Shown: in pieces, positions 17,379 to 26,389 of the stretch
How the letters are laid out: every line of letters begins with the position of its first letter
How positions within the stretch are numbered: the stretch's first letter is position 1
Source: Pacificispira spongiicola
Lineage (GTDB): Bacteria; Pseudomonadota; Alphaproteobacteria; UBA8366; Aestuariispiraceae
NCBI RefSeq assembly: GCF_012926505.1
Contig: NZ_JABBNT010000005.1
Location: 434,001 to 498,000 of the forward strand
Direction: 5' to 3'
DNA length: 64,000 nucleotides
Position numbers and translations under genes: made by a program
Notes under the pieces: model-generated
Databases searched by the model: none
What the model saw: the letters and a program-made list of their open reading frames with translations, nothing else
What the model was told of the DNA's origin: nothing

Positions 17379-18320
17379 ATGCAATCCGCGTCCTCGTTTC
17401 AGGTAGATATCTCCCCTCCCAAGATAGACGGCTTTGCCGACGGCACTGCCGGGATACCCTATATCCATCTGTTGGACTCGGGCCGTCCCGGCCCGACGGC
17501 GATGATTTCGGCTGTCGTCCATGGCAACGAGTTGTGCGGCGCCATCGTCGCGGCGGAACTACTGTCATCCGGTTTCCACCCCGCCTGCGGTCGCCTGTTC
17601 GTTGCCTTTATGAATGTCGCGGCGTTCAAGAGCTTCGATCCGGACCACCCGGATCAGTCGCGCTATCAGGATGAGGATTTCAACCGAGTCTGGGATACGG
17701 ATCGTCTGGACGGCCCCGCCACCACGCGGGAGGTACGCCGGGCACAGGAAGTGCGCCCCATCGTCGAACAGGTCGACTATCTGCTGGACCTGCATTCGAC
17801 CAGCAGCTTTTCCCCGCCCATGATGTTATCCGGTTTGGACTCGCGTGCCGTGGAGTTTGCCCGTGCCCTGGGTACGGACCACGCGATCATCTGCGATGCG
17901 GGGCACAAGGCCGGGCGTCGGATGCGGGATTTCGACAGGTTCCGGCCGGAAACCGGTGCGGGTATCTCCCTTCTGGTCGAGTGCGGCCAGCATTGGCAGA
18001 CAGGCACGGTAACCGTCGCGCGAGACGTAACGGACCGATTCCTGCGCCTGTTGGATATGAGGGACGGCCCTACCCCCACCGCGAACCCGGACCAAACCGT
18101 CCTGACGGTGACGGACGCAGTGACTGTTATGCATTCCGGGCTCCGCTTCGTAGAAAGCTTCAACGGATTGGAATGCATTCCAAAAAAAGGAACGCCGATC
18201 GCGCTGGACGGTCCGAACACTATCGAAACGCCCTATGACAACTGCTACCTCGTCATGCCGACACGCCATGCCTTGCCGGGGCAAACCGCCGTTCGTTTTG
18301 CCCGAAAGGCGGGCATATGA
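17379..18320 (+). CDS. Succinylglutamate desuccinylase/aspartoacylase family (M14-like) hydrolase
   Basis: The 313-residue product (from ATG 17379; a TTG at 17331 is possible, and neither has a clear ribosome site) is a zinc amidohydrolase. Motif HGNE (VVHGNELCGAI) gives two metal ligands, LLDLHSTSSF the third, and VECGQHW holds the likely catalytic glutamate. Family members remove acyl groups from N-acyl amino acids. The C-terminal 75 residues form a small beta domain as in AstE/aspartoacylase. Its stop overlaps the start of the AbrB-family membrane protein as ATGA, so the two probably act on one compound, with the membrane partner possibly moving it. Confidence 0.82.
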   Translation: MQSASSFQVDISPPKIDGFADGTAGIPYIHLLDSGRPGPTAMISAVVHGNELCGAIVAAELLSSGFHPACGRLFVAFMNVAAFKSFDPDHPDQSRYQDEDFNRVWDTDRLDGPATTREVRRAQEVRPIVEQVDYLLDLHSTSSFSPPMMLSGLDSRAVEFARALGTDHAIICDAGHKAGRRMRDFDRFRPETGAGISLLVECGQHWQTGTVTVARDVTDRFLRLLDMRDGPTPTANPDQTVLTVTDAVTVMHSGLRFVESFNGLECIPKKGTPIALDGPNTIETPYDNCYLVMPTRHALPGQTAVRFARKAGI

Positions 18321-19378
18321 CGATCGACAAGACGCTTCTGACCAAGACGCTGTTCGCGCTCGGCATCGGCGGGATCGGCGGGCTTATCGCCAATTGGCTG
18401 ACCATGCCGCTGCCCTGGATGCTCGGCCCCATGGTCGTTTGCACGATCGCGTCCCTGCTGAAACTCCCCGTTAACGGCCCGAACAAAATCCGGCCTGCGA
18501 TGATCACCATCCTGGGTGTCATGTTGGGCAGCGGGTTTTCCCCGGACATGTTGCAACGCGCCGGGGAATGGACGATCAGCCTTGCCTTGCTGGCCGCTTA
18601 TGTCGGGTTGGGCGGCGCATTGTGTTACCCGTATTTCCGCAAGATTGCGGGCTATGATCGGCCCACCGCCTATTTCGCGGCCATGCCGGGCGGGTTGAAC
18701 GAAATGATGGTGATCGGCCACGAAATGGGCGGTGACGATCGCCGTATCGTGCTGACCCATGCCAGCCGCGTCCTGCTGACGGTGCTGTGCATTCCGATCT
18801 TCTTCCGGCTGACGATGCATATCGACATGGCCGACCGTTCGCGTTTCGGTGTCGCCCTGACAGATGTGTCGCTGCAGGACTACCTGCTGCTGACCAGTTG
18901 CATCCTGGGCTATCCGGCGGCGAAGTACCTGCGCATCCCCGCGCCGATGCTGGTCGGCCCGATGCTGGCGAGCGCGGCCCTGCACCTGTCCGGCACCACC
19001 GCCACCCAGCCGCCGATCGTTATCGTCAGTCTGGCGCAATGGGTTATGGGCACCGTCATCGGTTGCCGCTTCGCCGGTATCGCGCGACGCGAGGTTCTGC
19101 GCACCATTGCCATGAGTGTCGGGTCGACGGCGATCCTGTTGGGTCTGACCGCTGTATTCGCCGTCTTCGTATCCTGGCTGGCCGGTATCCCGGTGATCAG
19201 CGTCGTGCTTGCCTATGCACCCGGCGGTCTTGCGGAAATGAGCCTTGTCGCCCTGGCGCTGGGGACGGATGTCGCCTTTGTCGCGACCCATCACATTGTG
19301 CGCATCGTCTATGTCATAATCGCCGCGCCGATGGCCTATCGGGCGTGGATGAAACGCCTGTCAAAGACGGGCGGCTAG
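18317..19378 (+). CDS. AbrB family (PF05145) membrane protein
   Basis: A 353-residue very hydrophobic protein with about ten membrane segments in two related halves; the motif PLPWMLGPM recurs as APMLVGPML, as expected for the AbrB/ammonia monooxygenase-like family. YFAAMPGGLNEMM and AYAPGGLAEMS are the family's repeated PGG(L)xEM signature. Transport function is suspected but not established for the family. Translationally coupled to the M14 hydrolase by ATGA. The last 18 bases overlap the end of the oppositely transcribed fadH-like gene. Confidence 0.85.
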   Translation: MTIDKTLLTKTLFALGIGGIGGLIANWLTMPLPWMLGPMVVCTIASLLKLPVNGPNKIRPAMITILGVMLGSGFSPDMLQRAGEWTISLALLAAYVGLGGALCYPYFRKIAGYDRPTAYFAAMPGGLNEMMVIGHEMGGDDRRIVLTHASRVLLTVLCIPIFFRLTMHIDMADRSRFGVALTDVSLQDYLLLTSCILGYPAAKYLRIPAPMLVGPMLASAALHLSGTTATQPPIVIVSLAQWVMGTVIGCRFAGIARREVLRTIAMSVGSTAILLGLTAVFAVFVSWLAGIPVISVVLAYAPGGLAEMSLVALALGTDVAFVATHHIVRIVYVIIAAPMAYRAWMKRLSKTGG

Positions 19379-21358
19379 CGCCACCCCTTCGGCGATGGCG
19401 CGCTTCGCGTCCACTTCTGTCGCGAGTTTTGCCCCACCGATGACATGGACTTCCTGCCCGGCCGCCAACAAAGGTTCCGACAGATCCGTCAGGGATTCCT
19501 GCCCCGCACATAGAACGATGCTGTCGCAGGGAATTACCCGGCGATCGCCGTTCAACAGAACCGTCAATCCGGCATCGTCAATCTTCTCGTAGATCGCATC
19601 GGGGATCATCTCGACCTTGGATTTCAGCAAGGCAAGCCGATGGACCCAGCCGGTCGTCCGTCCCGGCCCGATGCCCATCTTGCCGGACCGCCGCTGTACC
19701 AACGTAACCTGACGCACCGGCGGCGGCGTTTCGGCAGGACGGTCCACACCCCAGAAACTGCAAAACGCCTCTACCTCGTGATAGGCATCGCTGTCGCCTT
19801 CCGTCAGGAAGACCGACACATCGATGCCGATACCGCCCGCGCCGATCACCGCGACGCGCCCGCCCGCCTTCCGCGCGCCGGACAAAAGGTCCGCATAGGT
19901 CATGACGATGGGATGATCCACGCCGTCTATATCCGGTACGCGCGGCACGACACCGCTGGCCAGCACGACCGCATCGAAGTCTTTCAGCGCGTCCGGCGTC
20001 GCCCGTGTATTCAGCCGTAAATCGATGCCGAGTTCGTCGATCCGATGGGTGAAATAGCGCAGGGTCTCCAGAAATTCCTGCTTCCCCGGCACCGCGCTGG
20101 CCAGGGAAAACTGGCCGCCGATATGGGACTGCGCCTCGAACAGCGTCACCTGATGCCCGCGATCCGCCAAAACCTCCGCGCAGGACAAACCAGCCGGGCC
20201 GGCGCCGACCACCGCGATGGATTTCGGCGCGTCCGTCTTGGTCCAGGTCCGAAGGGTTTCGTGGCAAGCGCGCGGATTGACGAGGCAGCTACAGGTCTCG
20301 CCCAGGAAATAATGGTCCAGGCAGGCCTGATTGCAGGCGATGCAGGTATTGATCGCCTGCGGTCGACCCGCCGCCGCCTTTTCCGCGAAACGGGAATCCG
20401 CGAGCAACGGCCGCGCCATGCTGACCATGTCCGCCTGGCCGGTGGCGACGATTTCCTCCGCGATTTCCGGCGTGTTGATCCGGTTGACCGCCACGATGGG
20501 AATCGATGTCAGGGCCGGTTTCACGCGCGCGGTGGCCCAGGCAAAGGCGCCACGCGGCACGGCCTGCGCGATGGTCGGGACGCGGGCTTCATGCCAGCCG
20601 ATGCCGGAATTGACGATATCGGCGCCCGCCGCCTCGACACGGCGTGCGAGTTCCAGGACTTCCTCCAGGGGGCTGCCGCCTTCCACGATATCCAAGACCG
20701 ACAAGCGGTACATGATGATGAAGTCCGGACCCGCCGCCTTCCGCACCGCCTCAATCACAGAAATCGGCAGGCGGCAGCGATTGTCGAAAGACCCGCCCCA
20801 ACGGTCGGTGCGGTGATTGGTACAGGGGGCCGTGAACTCGTTGATCAGGTAACCTTCGGACCCCATGATCTCGACACCGTCATACCCGGCATCTCGCGCT
20901 AGAACGGAACATCGGGCGAAATCCTCGATGGTCGCCTCGATTTCCGCGTCGGTCAGTTCACGCGGCGTCTGTTTGTTGATCGGGGACCGAATGGGCGACG
21001 GCGCGACGCTGTCTGCGTGATAACTGTAGCGTCCGGCATGCAGCAACTGCAGGAGGATCGCACCGCCATTAGCATGGACGGCAGCCGGAATAGGCTTATG
21101 CGCCCGGGCGATGGCGTCGGTATCGAAGCTGGCGGCGTGGGCATTCAATCGCCCCGCCGCATTCACCGAAAATCCCCCGGTCACGATCAGCGGACAGCCG
21201 CCCGCCGCGCGTTCCCCGTAAAAGGCGGCGAGCCGTTCTTCGCCGCCCTCCATCTCCTCCAGCCCCGTATGCATGGAGCCCATGACCAGCCTATTCGGCA
21301 GGGTCCGTTTTCCGACGCGGATCGGGGTGAAGAGATTGGGAAAGATCGTATCAGCCAT
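19361..21358 (-). CDS. fadH: 2,4-dienoyl-CoA reductase (FadH-like) flavoenzyme
   Basis: The 665-residue protein combines an old-yellow-enzyme barrel (1-330), a 4Fe-4S segment (CIACNQACLDHYFLGETCSC) and an NAD(P)/FAD-binding half beginning with SIAVVGAGPAGLSCAEVLA. The start MGSMHTGLEEMEGG, the tyrosine in GSEGYLINEF and the histidine in GIGWHEAR match the active site of E. coli FadH. It should use NADPH to reduce a conjugated dienoyl-CoA. It is the last gene of the seven-gene operon opposite boxR, so the expected substrate is an unsaturated C6 dicarboxyl-CoA from the benzoate route rather than fatty acids; that is inference. Overlaps maoC-like gene by 8 bases. Confidence 0.88.
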   Translation of the reverse strand: MADTIFPNLFTPIRVGKRTLPNRLVMGSMHTGLEEMEGGEERLAAFYGERAAGGCPLIVTGGFSVNAAGRLNAHAASFDTDAIARAHKPIPAAVHANGGAILLQLLHAGRYSYHADSVAPSPIRSPINKQTPRELTDAEIEATIEDFARCSVLARDAGYDGVEIMGSEGYLINEFTAPCTNHRTDRWGGSFDNRCRLPISVIEAVRKAAGPDFIIMYRLSVLDIVEGGSPLEEVLELARRVEAAGADIVNSGIGWHEARVPTIAQAVPRGAFAWATARVKPALTSIPIVAVNRINTPEIAEEIVATGQADMVSMARPLLADSRFAEKAAAGRPQAINTCIACNQACLDHYFLGETCSCLVNPRACHETLRTWTKTDAPKSIAVVGAGPAGLSCAEVLADRGHQVTLFEAQSHIGGQFSLASAVPGKQEFLETLRYFTHRIDELGIDLRLNTRATPDALKDFDAVVLASGVVPRVPDIDGVDHPIVMTYADLLSGARKAGGRVAVIGAGGIGIDVSVFLTEGDSDAYHEVEAFCSFWGVDRPAETPPPVRQVTLVQRRSGKMGIGPGRTTGWVHRLALLKSKVEMIPDAIYEKIDDAGLTVLLNGDRRVIPCDSIVLCAGQESLTDLSEPLLAAGQEVHVIGGAKLATEVDAKRAIAEGVALAARL

Positions 21359-21800
21359 TGCGCGCCTTGATCATGGTCATGGATGACATGGTCAGAACGG
21401 TTTCGCCGTCCTGATTTCGGACGTCCCAGGCGAGATGCAGGATGCCGCGGTCCGGCTTGGACTTGGAAACGCGGGCTTCCGCGACCGTAATGTGCGGGGT
21501 CAGGCTGTCGCCCGGCCGCACCGGCTTTACCCAGCGGATTTCATCCATGCCCGGCCCGGCGAGCGAGGTTTCCACGAAATAGCCCATGCGCAGAAAGCTG
21601 GCGAAACTGGCCGCGACGGTTTGGAAGCCGCTGGCGATCAACCCGCTGAACGGACCGTTTTCGGCATAATCCCGGTCAATATGAATGCCCTGCGGATCGT
21701 ATTCCTGTGCGAAACCGATGATATAGTCTTCATCAAATGAAATCGACGGGGCGACAATCACCTCGCCGACCGTGTAATCTTCGATATAGCGTCCGCTCAT
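21351..21800 (-). CDS. MaoC-like acyl-CoA hydratase/dehydratase
   Basis: A 149-residue single hot-dog-fold protein. The hydratase motif is recognisable as YDPQGIHIDRDYAENGPFSGLIASGF, containing the Asp and His that activate water in MaoC hydratases. It would add water across an enoyl-CoA double bond. It overlaps the upstream metallo-hydrolase (ATGA) and the downstream fadH gene, so all three are coupled. In this operon a likely role is hydration of 2,3-didehydroadipyl-CoA or a related ester. Confidence 0.82.
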   Translation of the reverse strand: MSGRYIEDYTVGEVIVAPSISFDEDYIIGFAQEYDPQGIHIDRDYAENGPFSGLIASGFQTVAASFASFLRMGYFVETSLAGPGMDEIRWVKPVRPGDSLTPHITVAEARVSKSKPDRGILHLAWDVRNQDGETVLTMSSMTMIKARNG

Positions 21801-22855
21801 TCCGCATCCCGTATCCGATAGAGAACCTTACCGCCCTCGCGCAGCCGATCGATTTTCCCGAGCGTCACCAAATGCGCAAGATGCGCAATGCTCTCGCCCA
21901 GGGCGAACATGACATGTTCGTCTTCGATGGCGCGGGGGAAAATGGTCGGCAGTAGCTGCCAGGCATCGCGCGCCTGACCATCCGCCATGGCATCGATCAG
22001 CACGGCCAGACGGTCGGCGTGATGCCGCTGCAAATCCGCCAGACGCGGATGCAGGCCATAGAACGGCAGCTTATGGGACGGCAGGACCAGCGTGTCTTCC
22101 GGCAGATGTTCCCCGATCTCGTCCAGGCTTTTCAGGTAATCGGACAACGGTTCCTGCCCATCCATGAACCAATGGACGGAAATGTTCGGCGTGATCTTCG
22201 GCAGGACCTGATCGCCTGGGATGAAAACCCGAAGCGACGGACAATACAGCCCGGTCAATTCCTCCGTATGGCCTTCCATCATCATGATGGTCCAGTCGCG
22301 GCCCCCGATGGAAAGCGTATCGCCGTCGCGCAGGCGCTGAAACGTGTCCGGCGGCGTGCCCAGGCGGTTGCGGTATTCGTTGCCGACGGTATGCAGACGA
22401 TGGCGCAAGTCCTGCGGGACACCGTTCCGGTCATAGAACCGGTCCTGATCGGCCGCGAAGCGGTCATCGGAGAGCCGGGCCAGCAAGGTGCCCAGCAGCC
22501 ATTCCTTTTCCGACATCAAGACCGGGATATCGTATTCCCGTTCCAGCCACCCGGCCTGACCGAAATGGTCAGGGTGATGATGCGTACAGATCAAACGGCC
22601 CGGCTTCCGCGACGCAGCGACACCGCTGAAGAGCTGCCGCCACAGATCGCAGGTTTCATCATGGCCGTAGCCCGTATCGACGACGACCCATTCGTCGCCG
22701 TCCGCAAGGAGCCATAGATTGATATGGTCCAGCGAGATCGGCATCGCCATGCGGACCCAGAACACACCGTCCGCGACTTCTATCATCTCCCCCGGTCCCG
22801 GCGGTTCGGGCCAAGGAAATTCAATCTCTGCCGGTTTCATCGACGGGAATGACAT
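21797..22855 (-). CDS. Metallo-beta-lactamase-fold hydrolase, LACTB2-like
   Basis: A 352-residue protein with the metal motif CTHHHPDHFGQAGW near residue 107, GHTEELTGLY as a third ligand site, and a C-terminal winged-helix-like extension (about 265-345) as in LACTB2-type enzymes. Genes of this group are common in aromatic acyl-CoA operons, where thioester hydrolysis is a frequent guess. No reaction can be assigned. The gene starts 30 bases after the alpha/beta hydrolase and overlaps maoC. Confidence 0.78.
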   Translation of the reverse strand: MSFPSMKPAEIEFPWPEPPGPGEMIEVADGVFWVRMAMPISLDHINLWLLADGDEWVVVDTGYGHDETCDLWRQLFSGVAASRKPGRLICTHHHPDHFGQAGWLEREYDIPVLMSEKEWLLGTLLARLSDDRFAADQDRFYDRNGVPQDLRHRLHTVGNEYRNRLGTPPDTFQRLRDGDTLSIGGRDWTIMMMEGHTEELTGLYCPSLRVFIPGDQVLPKITPNISVHWFMDGQEPLSDYLKSLDEIGEHLPEDTLVLPSHKLPFYGLHPRLADLQRHHADRLAVLIDAMADGQARDAWQLLPTIFPRAIEDEHVMFALGESIAHLAHLVTLGKIDRLREGGKVLYRIRDAE

Positions 22856-22885
22856 AGTGGACCTTTCTGACCGGCGTGCATGCGC

Positions 22886-23689
22886 CTAACCGGAAATATC
22901 CGGTCTTTCCATGAAGCCGCGTATGAAATTCAGCACGTTTTCCGTCTGATCCCGATGCGGCGAATGACGGCATGCGGGCAGGATACAGCCCTCGACCTCT
23001 CCGGCAACCTGCGATGTGATCGCCTCAACCTGGGCCTGGGTGCCGTATTCGTCGTCTTCGCCTTGGATGACCATCGCCGGACAGGTGATTCTGTGCAGGT
23101 ATTCCTCGATATTCCAGTGCCGGAAACTGGGGGCCAACCATGCTTGGTTCCACAGCCAGAAGGTCGATTCCGGGTCGTCATGATAGCGGCCCAGCTTGTC
23201 CTTCAGATCGGTGGTTTCGAATGCCGTCTTCGCCTGTTCGATGGATGCGACGCAGACATCTTCGTTGAAGACATGCGCCGCCAGGGTGATCACCCCCGCG
23301 ACGGGACGCCCGGCCCCACCGGCATGGATCAGGGCGATGGACCCGCCGTCGGAATGGCCCAGCAGCACAGGCTTGTCGATGCCCAGCGTGTCCAGCAATT
23401 CCGGCAGGACCTCCAACGCCTCGCGATGCATATAGCGATCGCCGACCGGGTGCGTCGTGCAGGGCGTCGACTTGCCATAGCCATAGCGGGAATAGACCAG
23501 CACCTCCGCGCCGGTTGCGTCCGCGACCTGGGCCGGGAAATCGCGCCACATGGAAACGGAGCCCAGCCCTTCATGCAGCATGACGATCGTCGGCAGGCCC
23601 GGCGTGCTCGCGGCGTAACGCTCACATTCCAGTCGGTGCGCGTTCGGCGCCTGCCCGACGGTTGCGAAGAAACGATCCGGTTCGATCAC
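22886..23689 (-). CDS. Alpha/beta hydrolase
   Basis: A 267-residue alpha/beta hydrolase with the nucleophile elbow GHSDGG (LLGHSDGGSIALIHAGG), the oxyanion segment HEGLGS, and the catalytic His near the C-terminus in ACRHSPHRDQ. The start is a GTG that overlaps the benzoate-CoA ligase stop as GTGA, so translation is coupled. Box clusters often carry such a hydrolase; its natural substrate (ester, lactone or thioester) is not known. Confidence 0.82.
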   Translation of the reverse strand: MIEPDRFFATVGQAPNAHRLECERYAASTPGLPTIVMLHEGLGSVSMWRDFPAQVADATGAEVLVYSRYGYGKSTPCTTHPVGDRYMHREALEVLPELLDTLGIDKPVLLGHSDGGSIALIHAGGAGRPVAGVITLAAHVFNEDVCVASIEQAKTAFETTDLKDKLGRYHDDPESTFWLWNQAWLAPSFRHWNIEEYLHRITCPAMVIQGEDDEYGTQAQVEAITSQVAGEVEGCILPACRHSPHRDQTENVLNFIRGFMERPDISG

Positions 23690-25245
23690 TCGAACCCGTC
23701 CCGCAGTTTGAACCGCTGAATCTTACCCGTCGCCGTTTTCGGCAGGTCGTCCATGAATTCGATCCAACGCGGATATTTGTAGGACGCCAACGCCTGCTTC
23801 ACGAAGGCCTTGATCTCATCCGCCAGGGCCGCGTCGCCGGTGATTTCCTGTCGGGTCACGACGAAGGCCTTGGGTTTGATCAGACCGTCATGGTCGGCAT
23901 GACCGACCACGGCGACTTCCAGCACGGATTCGTGTTTCAGAATGGCGCTTTCGACCTCGACCGGGGACACATAGATACCGCCGACCTTCAGCATATCGTC
24001 GGACCGACCCGCATGCGCGTACACGCCGCGTTCGTCGCGGGTGTATTTGTCGCCCGTGCGCGTCCAATACCCCTGGAACGTCTCGCGGCTTTTCTCGCGC
24101 TGGTTCCAATAAAACATGGCGGAGGTCGGGCCCTTCACTTCCAGCATGCCGATCTGACCAGCCTCTTCGATCACCGTGCCGTCGTCGTCGACAAGCCGCA
24201 ATTCATAGCCGTCCACCGGCAACCCGGACGCGCCCGGCGTGATATCGTCGATCCGGTTGCTAAGGAAGATATGCAGCATTTCCGTGGAGCCGAGGCCGTC
24301 CAGAATCCGAACGCCCGTCACATCCGTGAAGCGCCGCGCCAGTTCGGACGGCAAGGCTTCCCCGGCAGAGGTCGCGATACGAACCGAATGCTCTCCCTTC
24401 TTCGGCAGTGCCCCGGAGGCAAGCAACATGCCGTACAGCGTCGGCACGCCATAGAATATCGTCGGTTTCTGTTCTTTCAAAATCTGGCACACGGCATCGG
24501 CCGTCGGCGGTCCTTCCAGCAGGACGGACGTCGCCCCGACAGACATGGGGAAGGTCAATCCATTCCCCAATCCATAGGCGAAGAACAGCTTCGCGGCGGA
24601 AAAGCCGATGTCGTCTTCGTTGATTTCCAGGATCGGCTTCGCATACAGGTCCGCCGTATCGATCAGGTGCGTTTGCAGATGCACCGCGCCTTTCGGCTTG
24701 CCGGTCGTACCCGACGTATACAGCCAGAAGCACATATCGTCCGGGCGTGTGGGCGCTGTTTGGAAGTCTTCGGACTGACCCGCGACGAAATCGGACAGAA
24801 GCGTAAACCCGTGTCCGTCCTTACCCGATACCAGCACCGTTTCCAGGAAGGGATGGTTTTTGATATGCGGTAGGAAGGACGGCAGCAGCGCTTCCGATAC
24901 AACCAGCACCCGCGCGCGGCTGTCTTCCAGCATGAAGTCGTAGTCTTCCGCCGTCAGGCGCGTATTGACCGGAATCGGCACGGCGCCATAGCGGATGGCG
25001 CCCAGGAAACAGACCGGAAAGTCGATCGTATCCAGAAGACAGAGCAGCAGGCGCTCCTCCATCCGAACCCCGGCACTGGCCAACGCGCTGGCGAATTTCT
25101 TCGTTTCGCGGTCCAGATCACCGTAGCTATGGCTGCCATTCGTGTCGATGAAGGCCGGTTTGTCGCCACGGCCCGCCGCGAGGTTCCGACCGATCAGGTC
25201 TTCCGCGGCATTATACAGGTCACCACCGGCTGAGTGTCCGGCCAT
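23686..25245 (-). CDS. bclA: Benzoate-CoA ligase
   Basis: The 519-residue ANL-superfamily ligase makes benzoyl-CoA from benzoate, ATP and CoA, the entry step of the box pathway. Motif A3 is YTSGTTGKPKGAV; the benzoate-ligase-type acyl pocket region reads KLFFAYGLGNGLTFPM; the hinge region is TGDKYTRDERGVY; and the catalytic lysine is in PKTATGKIQRF. A ribosome site GGGAGGAAG precedes the ATG. Its place in the operon next to DUF4863 and opposite boxR strongly supports benzoate over other aryl acids. Confidence 0.93.
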   Translation of the reverse strand: MAGHSAGGDLYNAAEDLIGRNLAAGRGDKPAFIDTNGSHSYGDLDRETKKFASALASAGVRMEERLLLCLLDTIDFPVCFLGAIRYGAVPIPVNTRLTAEDYDFMLEDSRARVLVVSEALLPSFLPHIKNHPFLETVLVSGKDGHGFTLLSDFVAGQSEDFQTAPTRPDDMCFWLYTSGTTGKPKGAVHLQTHLIDTADLYAKPILEINEDDIGFSAAKLFFAYGLGNGLTFPMSVGATSVLLEGPPTADAVCQILKEQKPTIFYGVPTLYGMLLASGALPKKGEHSVRIATSAGEALPSELARRFTDVTGVRILDGLGSTEMLHIFLSNRIDDITPGASGLPVDGYELRLVDDDGTVIEEAGQIGMLEVKGPTSAMFYWNQREKSRETFQGYWTRTGDKYTRDERGVYAHAGRSDDMLKVGGIYVSPVEVESAILKHESVLEVAVVGHADHDGLIKPKAFVVTRQEITGDAALADEIKAFVKQALASYKYPRWIEFMDDLPKTATGKIQRFKLRDGFE

Positions 25246-25290
25246 CCCATCTTCCTCCCAAAGTAACTGAACCGCGCGACGTTTTTATTG

Positions 25291-25761
25291 TTATTTGGTG
25301 CGCGTGAATTCGATTGCGCCGTTCGGCAAGAGATACAGAACGATCGCCTTACCGCCGCTGACGGTCGGATAATGCGCCGTTCCCGGTTCGTAGACGAGCC
25401 AGCCGAGGCCGCGCCCGTCGAACTCCGCCCCGTCCTCTTCCGGCAGGATCAGATCGATCTCCCCCGTCGGATGGGCGTGGTGGGGTCCGCGGCAATCGTC
25501 CATCAGGACGACGTCGACGGAAAAATTGGCGGTTTCCTCGGACGGCTTGATCGGCCGACCGAACTTGATTCCGCCATGTTCGTTTTGACAGAGCCAGCCG
25601 TCCTTGATCCCGGCGCGGCACGCCTCGCCGATCCTGGACACCATATCGCCGTTACCGGGATAGGTCTCGTTCAGGAAGGCATCCAGATCGGCATTGAGGG
25701 GACGGTTTCCGATTGTGCCGGAAACCTCCACCATCATCGCTTTGAAATCCTCAAGCGTCAT
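25291..25761 (-). CDS. DUF4863 family protein (4-hydroxylaminobenzoate lyase-like)
   Basis: A 156-residue cupin-like protein with HHAHPTGEIDLILP near residue 98-110, which offers clustered histidines and a glutamate for metal binding, and the family segment WLVYEPGTAHYPTVSGGKAIVLYLLP. DUF4863 includes PnbB, the 4-hydroxylaminobenzoate lyase of nitrobenzoate degradation, but most members sit in box clusters where their job is unproven. It is 45 bases downstream... read in the order flavodoxin, DUF4863, bclA, it lies 3 bases after the flavodoxin stop and 45 bases before bclA. Confidence 0.8.
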   Translation of the reverse strand: MTLEDFKAMMVEVSGTIGNRPLNADLDAFLNETYPGNGDMVSRIGEACRAGIKDGWLCQNEHGGIKFGRPIKPSEETANFSVDVVLMDDCRGPHHAHPTGEIDLILPEEDGAEFDGRGLGWLVYEPGTAHYPTVSGGKAIVLYLLPNGAIEFTRTK

Positions 25762-25764
25762 GGA

Positions 25765-26229
25765 TCACGCCGCCTCTGCGGCCGCTTCGAACCATTGTTC
25801 CGCCCATTCCGCCGCAAGGTCTTCCGGCAGCTCGCCGGAACATGCGTCATGTTCCTTGCGGTCGCCCAAACGGGTCGCGCCCAGACCGGACAGCAACTCG
25901 TCGAATTTCTGACCGCCGAAGCAGAAGGTCTGCATATAGGTTCGGTCACCCAGCGCAAACACGCCGTAGTAAATGCCGGACAGGTCTGGCTTCTGTTCGG
26001 ACAGTGCCGCAAAGAAAGCCTGCGCGTTGTCCGGAACGTCCCCTTGCCCATAAGTGGAAACGCAGAGAATATACAGCGGACCGGGTTTCAGGACATCCGG
26101 CTTTAGATCGTCCATCAGGAGGACTTCGACATCGGCGCCCTTGCCGTCCAACACATCGACGATTTCGTCGGCGACCAGTTCAGCGGTCCCTGTCATCGTA
26201 CCGACCAGGATCTTGACCTCGTTGCTCAT
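25765..26229 (-). CDS. Flavodoxin-like electron carrier
   Basis: A 154-residue short-chain flavodoxin/MioC-type protein: the FMN phosphate loop is VGTMTGTAELVADEI (residues 9-23), the isoalloxazine loops are STYGQGDVPDN and ALGDRTYMQTFCFGG. It is the first gene of the seven-gene operon driven from the boxR intergenic region. BoxB needs electrons, normally from the reductase BoxA; no boxA is in the window, so this flavodoxin could be the electron donor or an extra carrier. That is inference from position. Confidence 0.87.
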   Translation of the reverse strand: MSNEVKILVGTMTGTAELVADEIVDVLDGKGADVEVLLMDDLKPDVLKPGPLYILCVSTYGQGDVPDNAQAFFAALSEQKPDLSGIYYGVFALGDRTYMQTFCFGGQKFDELLSGLGATRLGDRKEHDACSGELPEDLAAEWAEQWFEAAAEAA

Positions 26230-26285
26230 GCGTCACCCTATCCCTGAATATTTAGTTCACGCCCCTTGCGGAGCCCTTTCAACAG

Positions 26286-26331
26286 GAACTATAGTGCATG
26301 TCTGGGGGTGTGGAAAGAACCATAGTGCATT
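26286..26331. promoter_or_regulatory. Paired BoxR-type operator between flavodoxin operon and boxR
   Basis: Two motif copies: GGAACTATAGTGCAT (26286-26300) and GAACCATAGTGCAT (26318-26331). The (C)TATAG cores start at 26290 and 26321, exactly 31 bp apart. The same motif and the same 31-bp spacing occur upstream of boxC. The core TATAGT can also serve as a -10 element, and TTGCGG lies 18 bases before the first copy, so a bound repressor would block the polymerase. TGCA elements are known in BzdR/BoxR operators. The site sits in the 160-bp divergent promoter region. Confidence 0.7.
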
Positions 26332-26389
26332 TTTCGTCTTAAAATGTCACATAAACCGATAAGTAAATAGAAGCGTTGAGAAACAGGCA

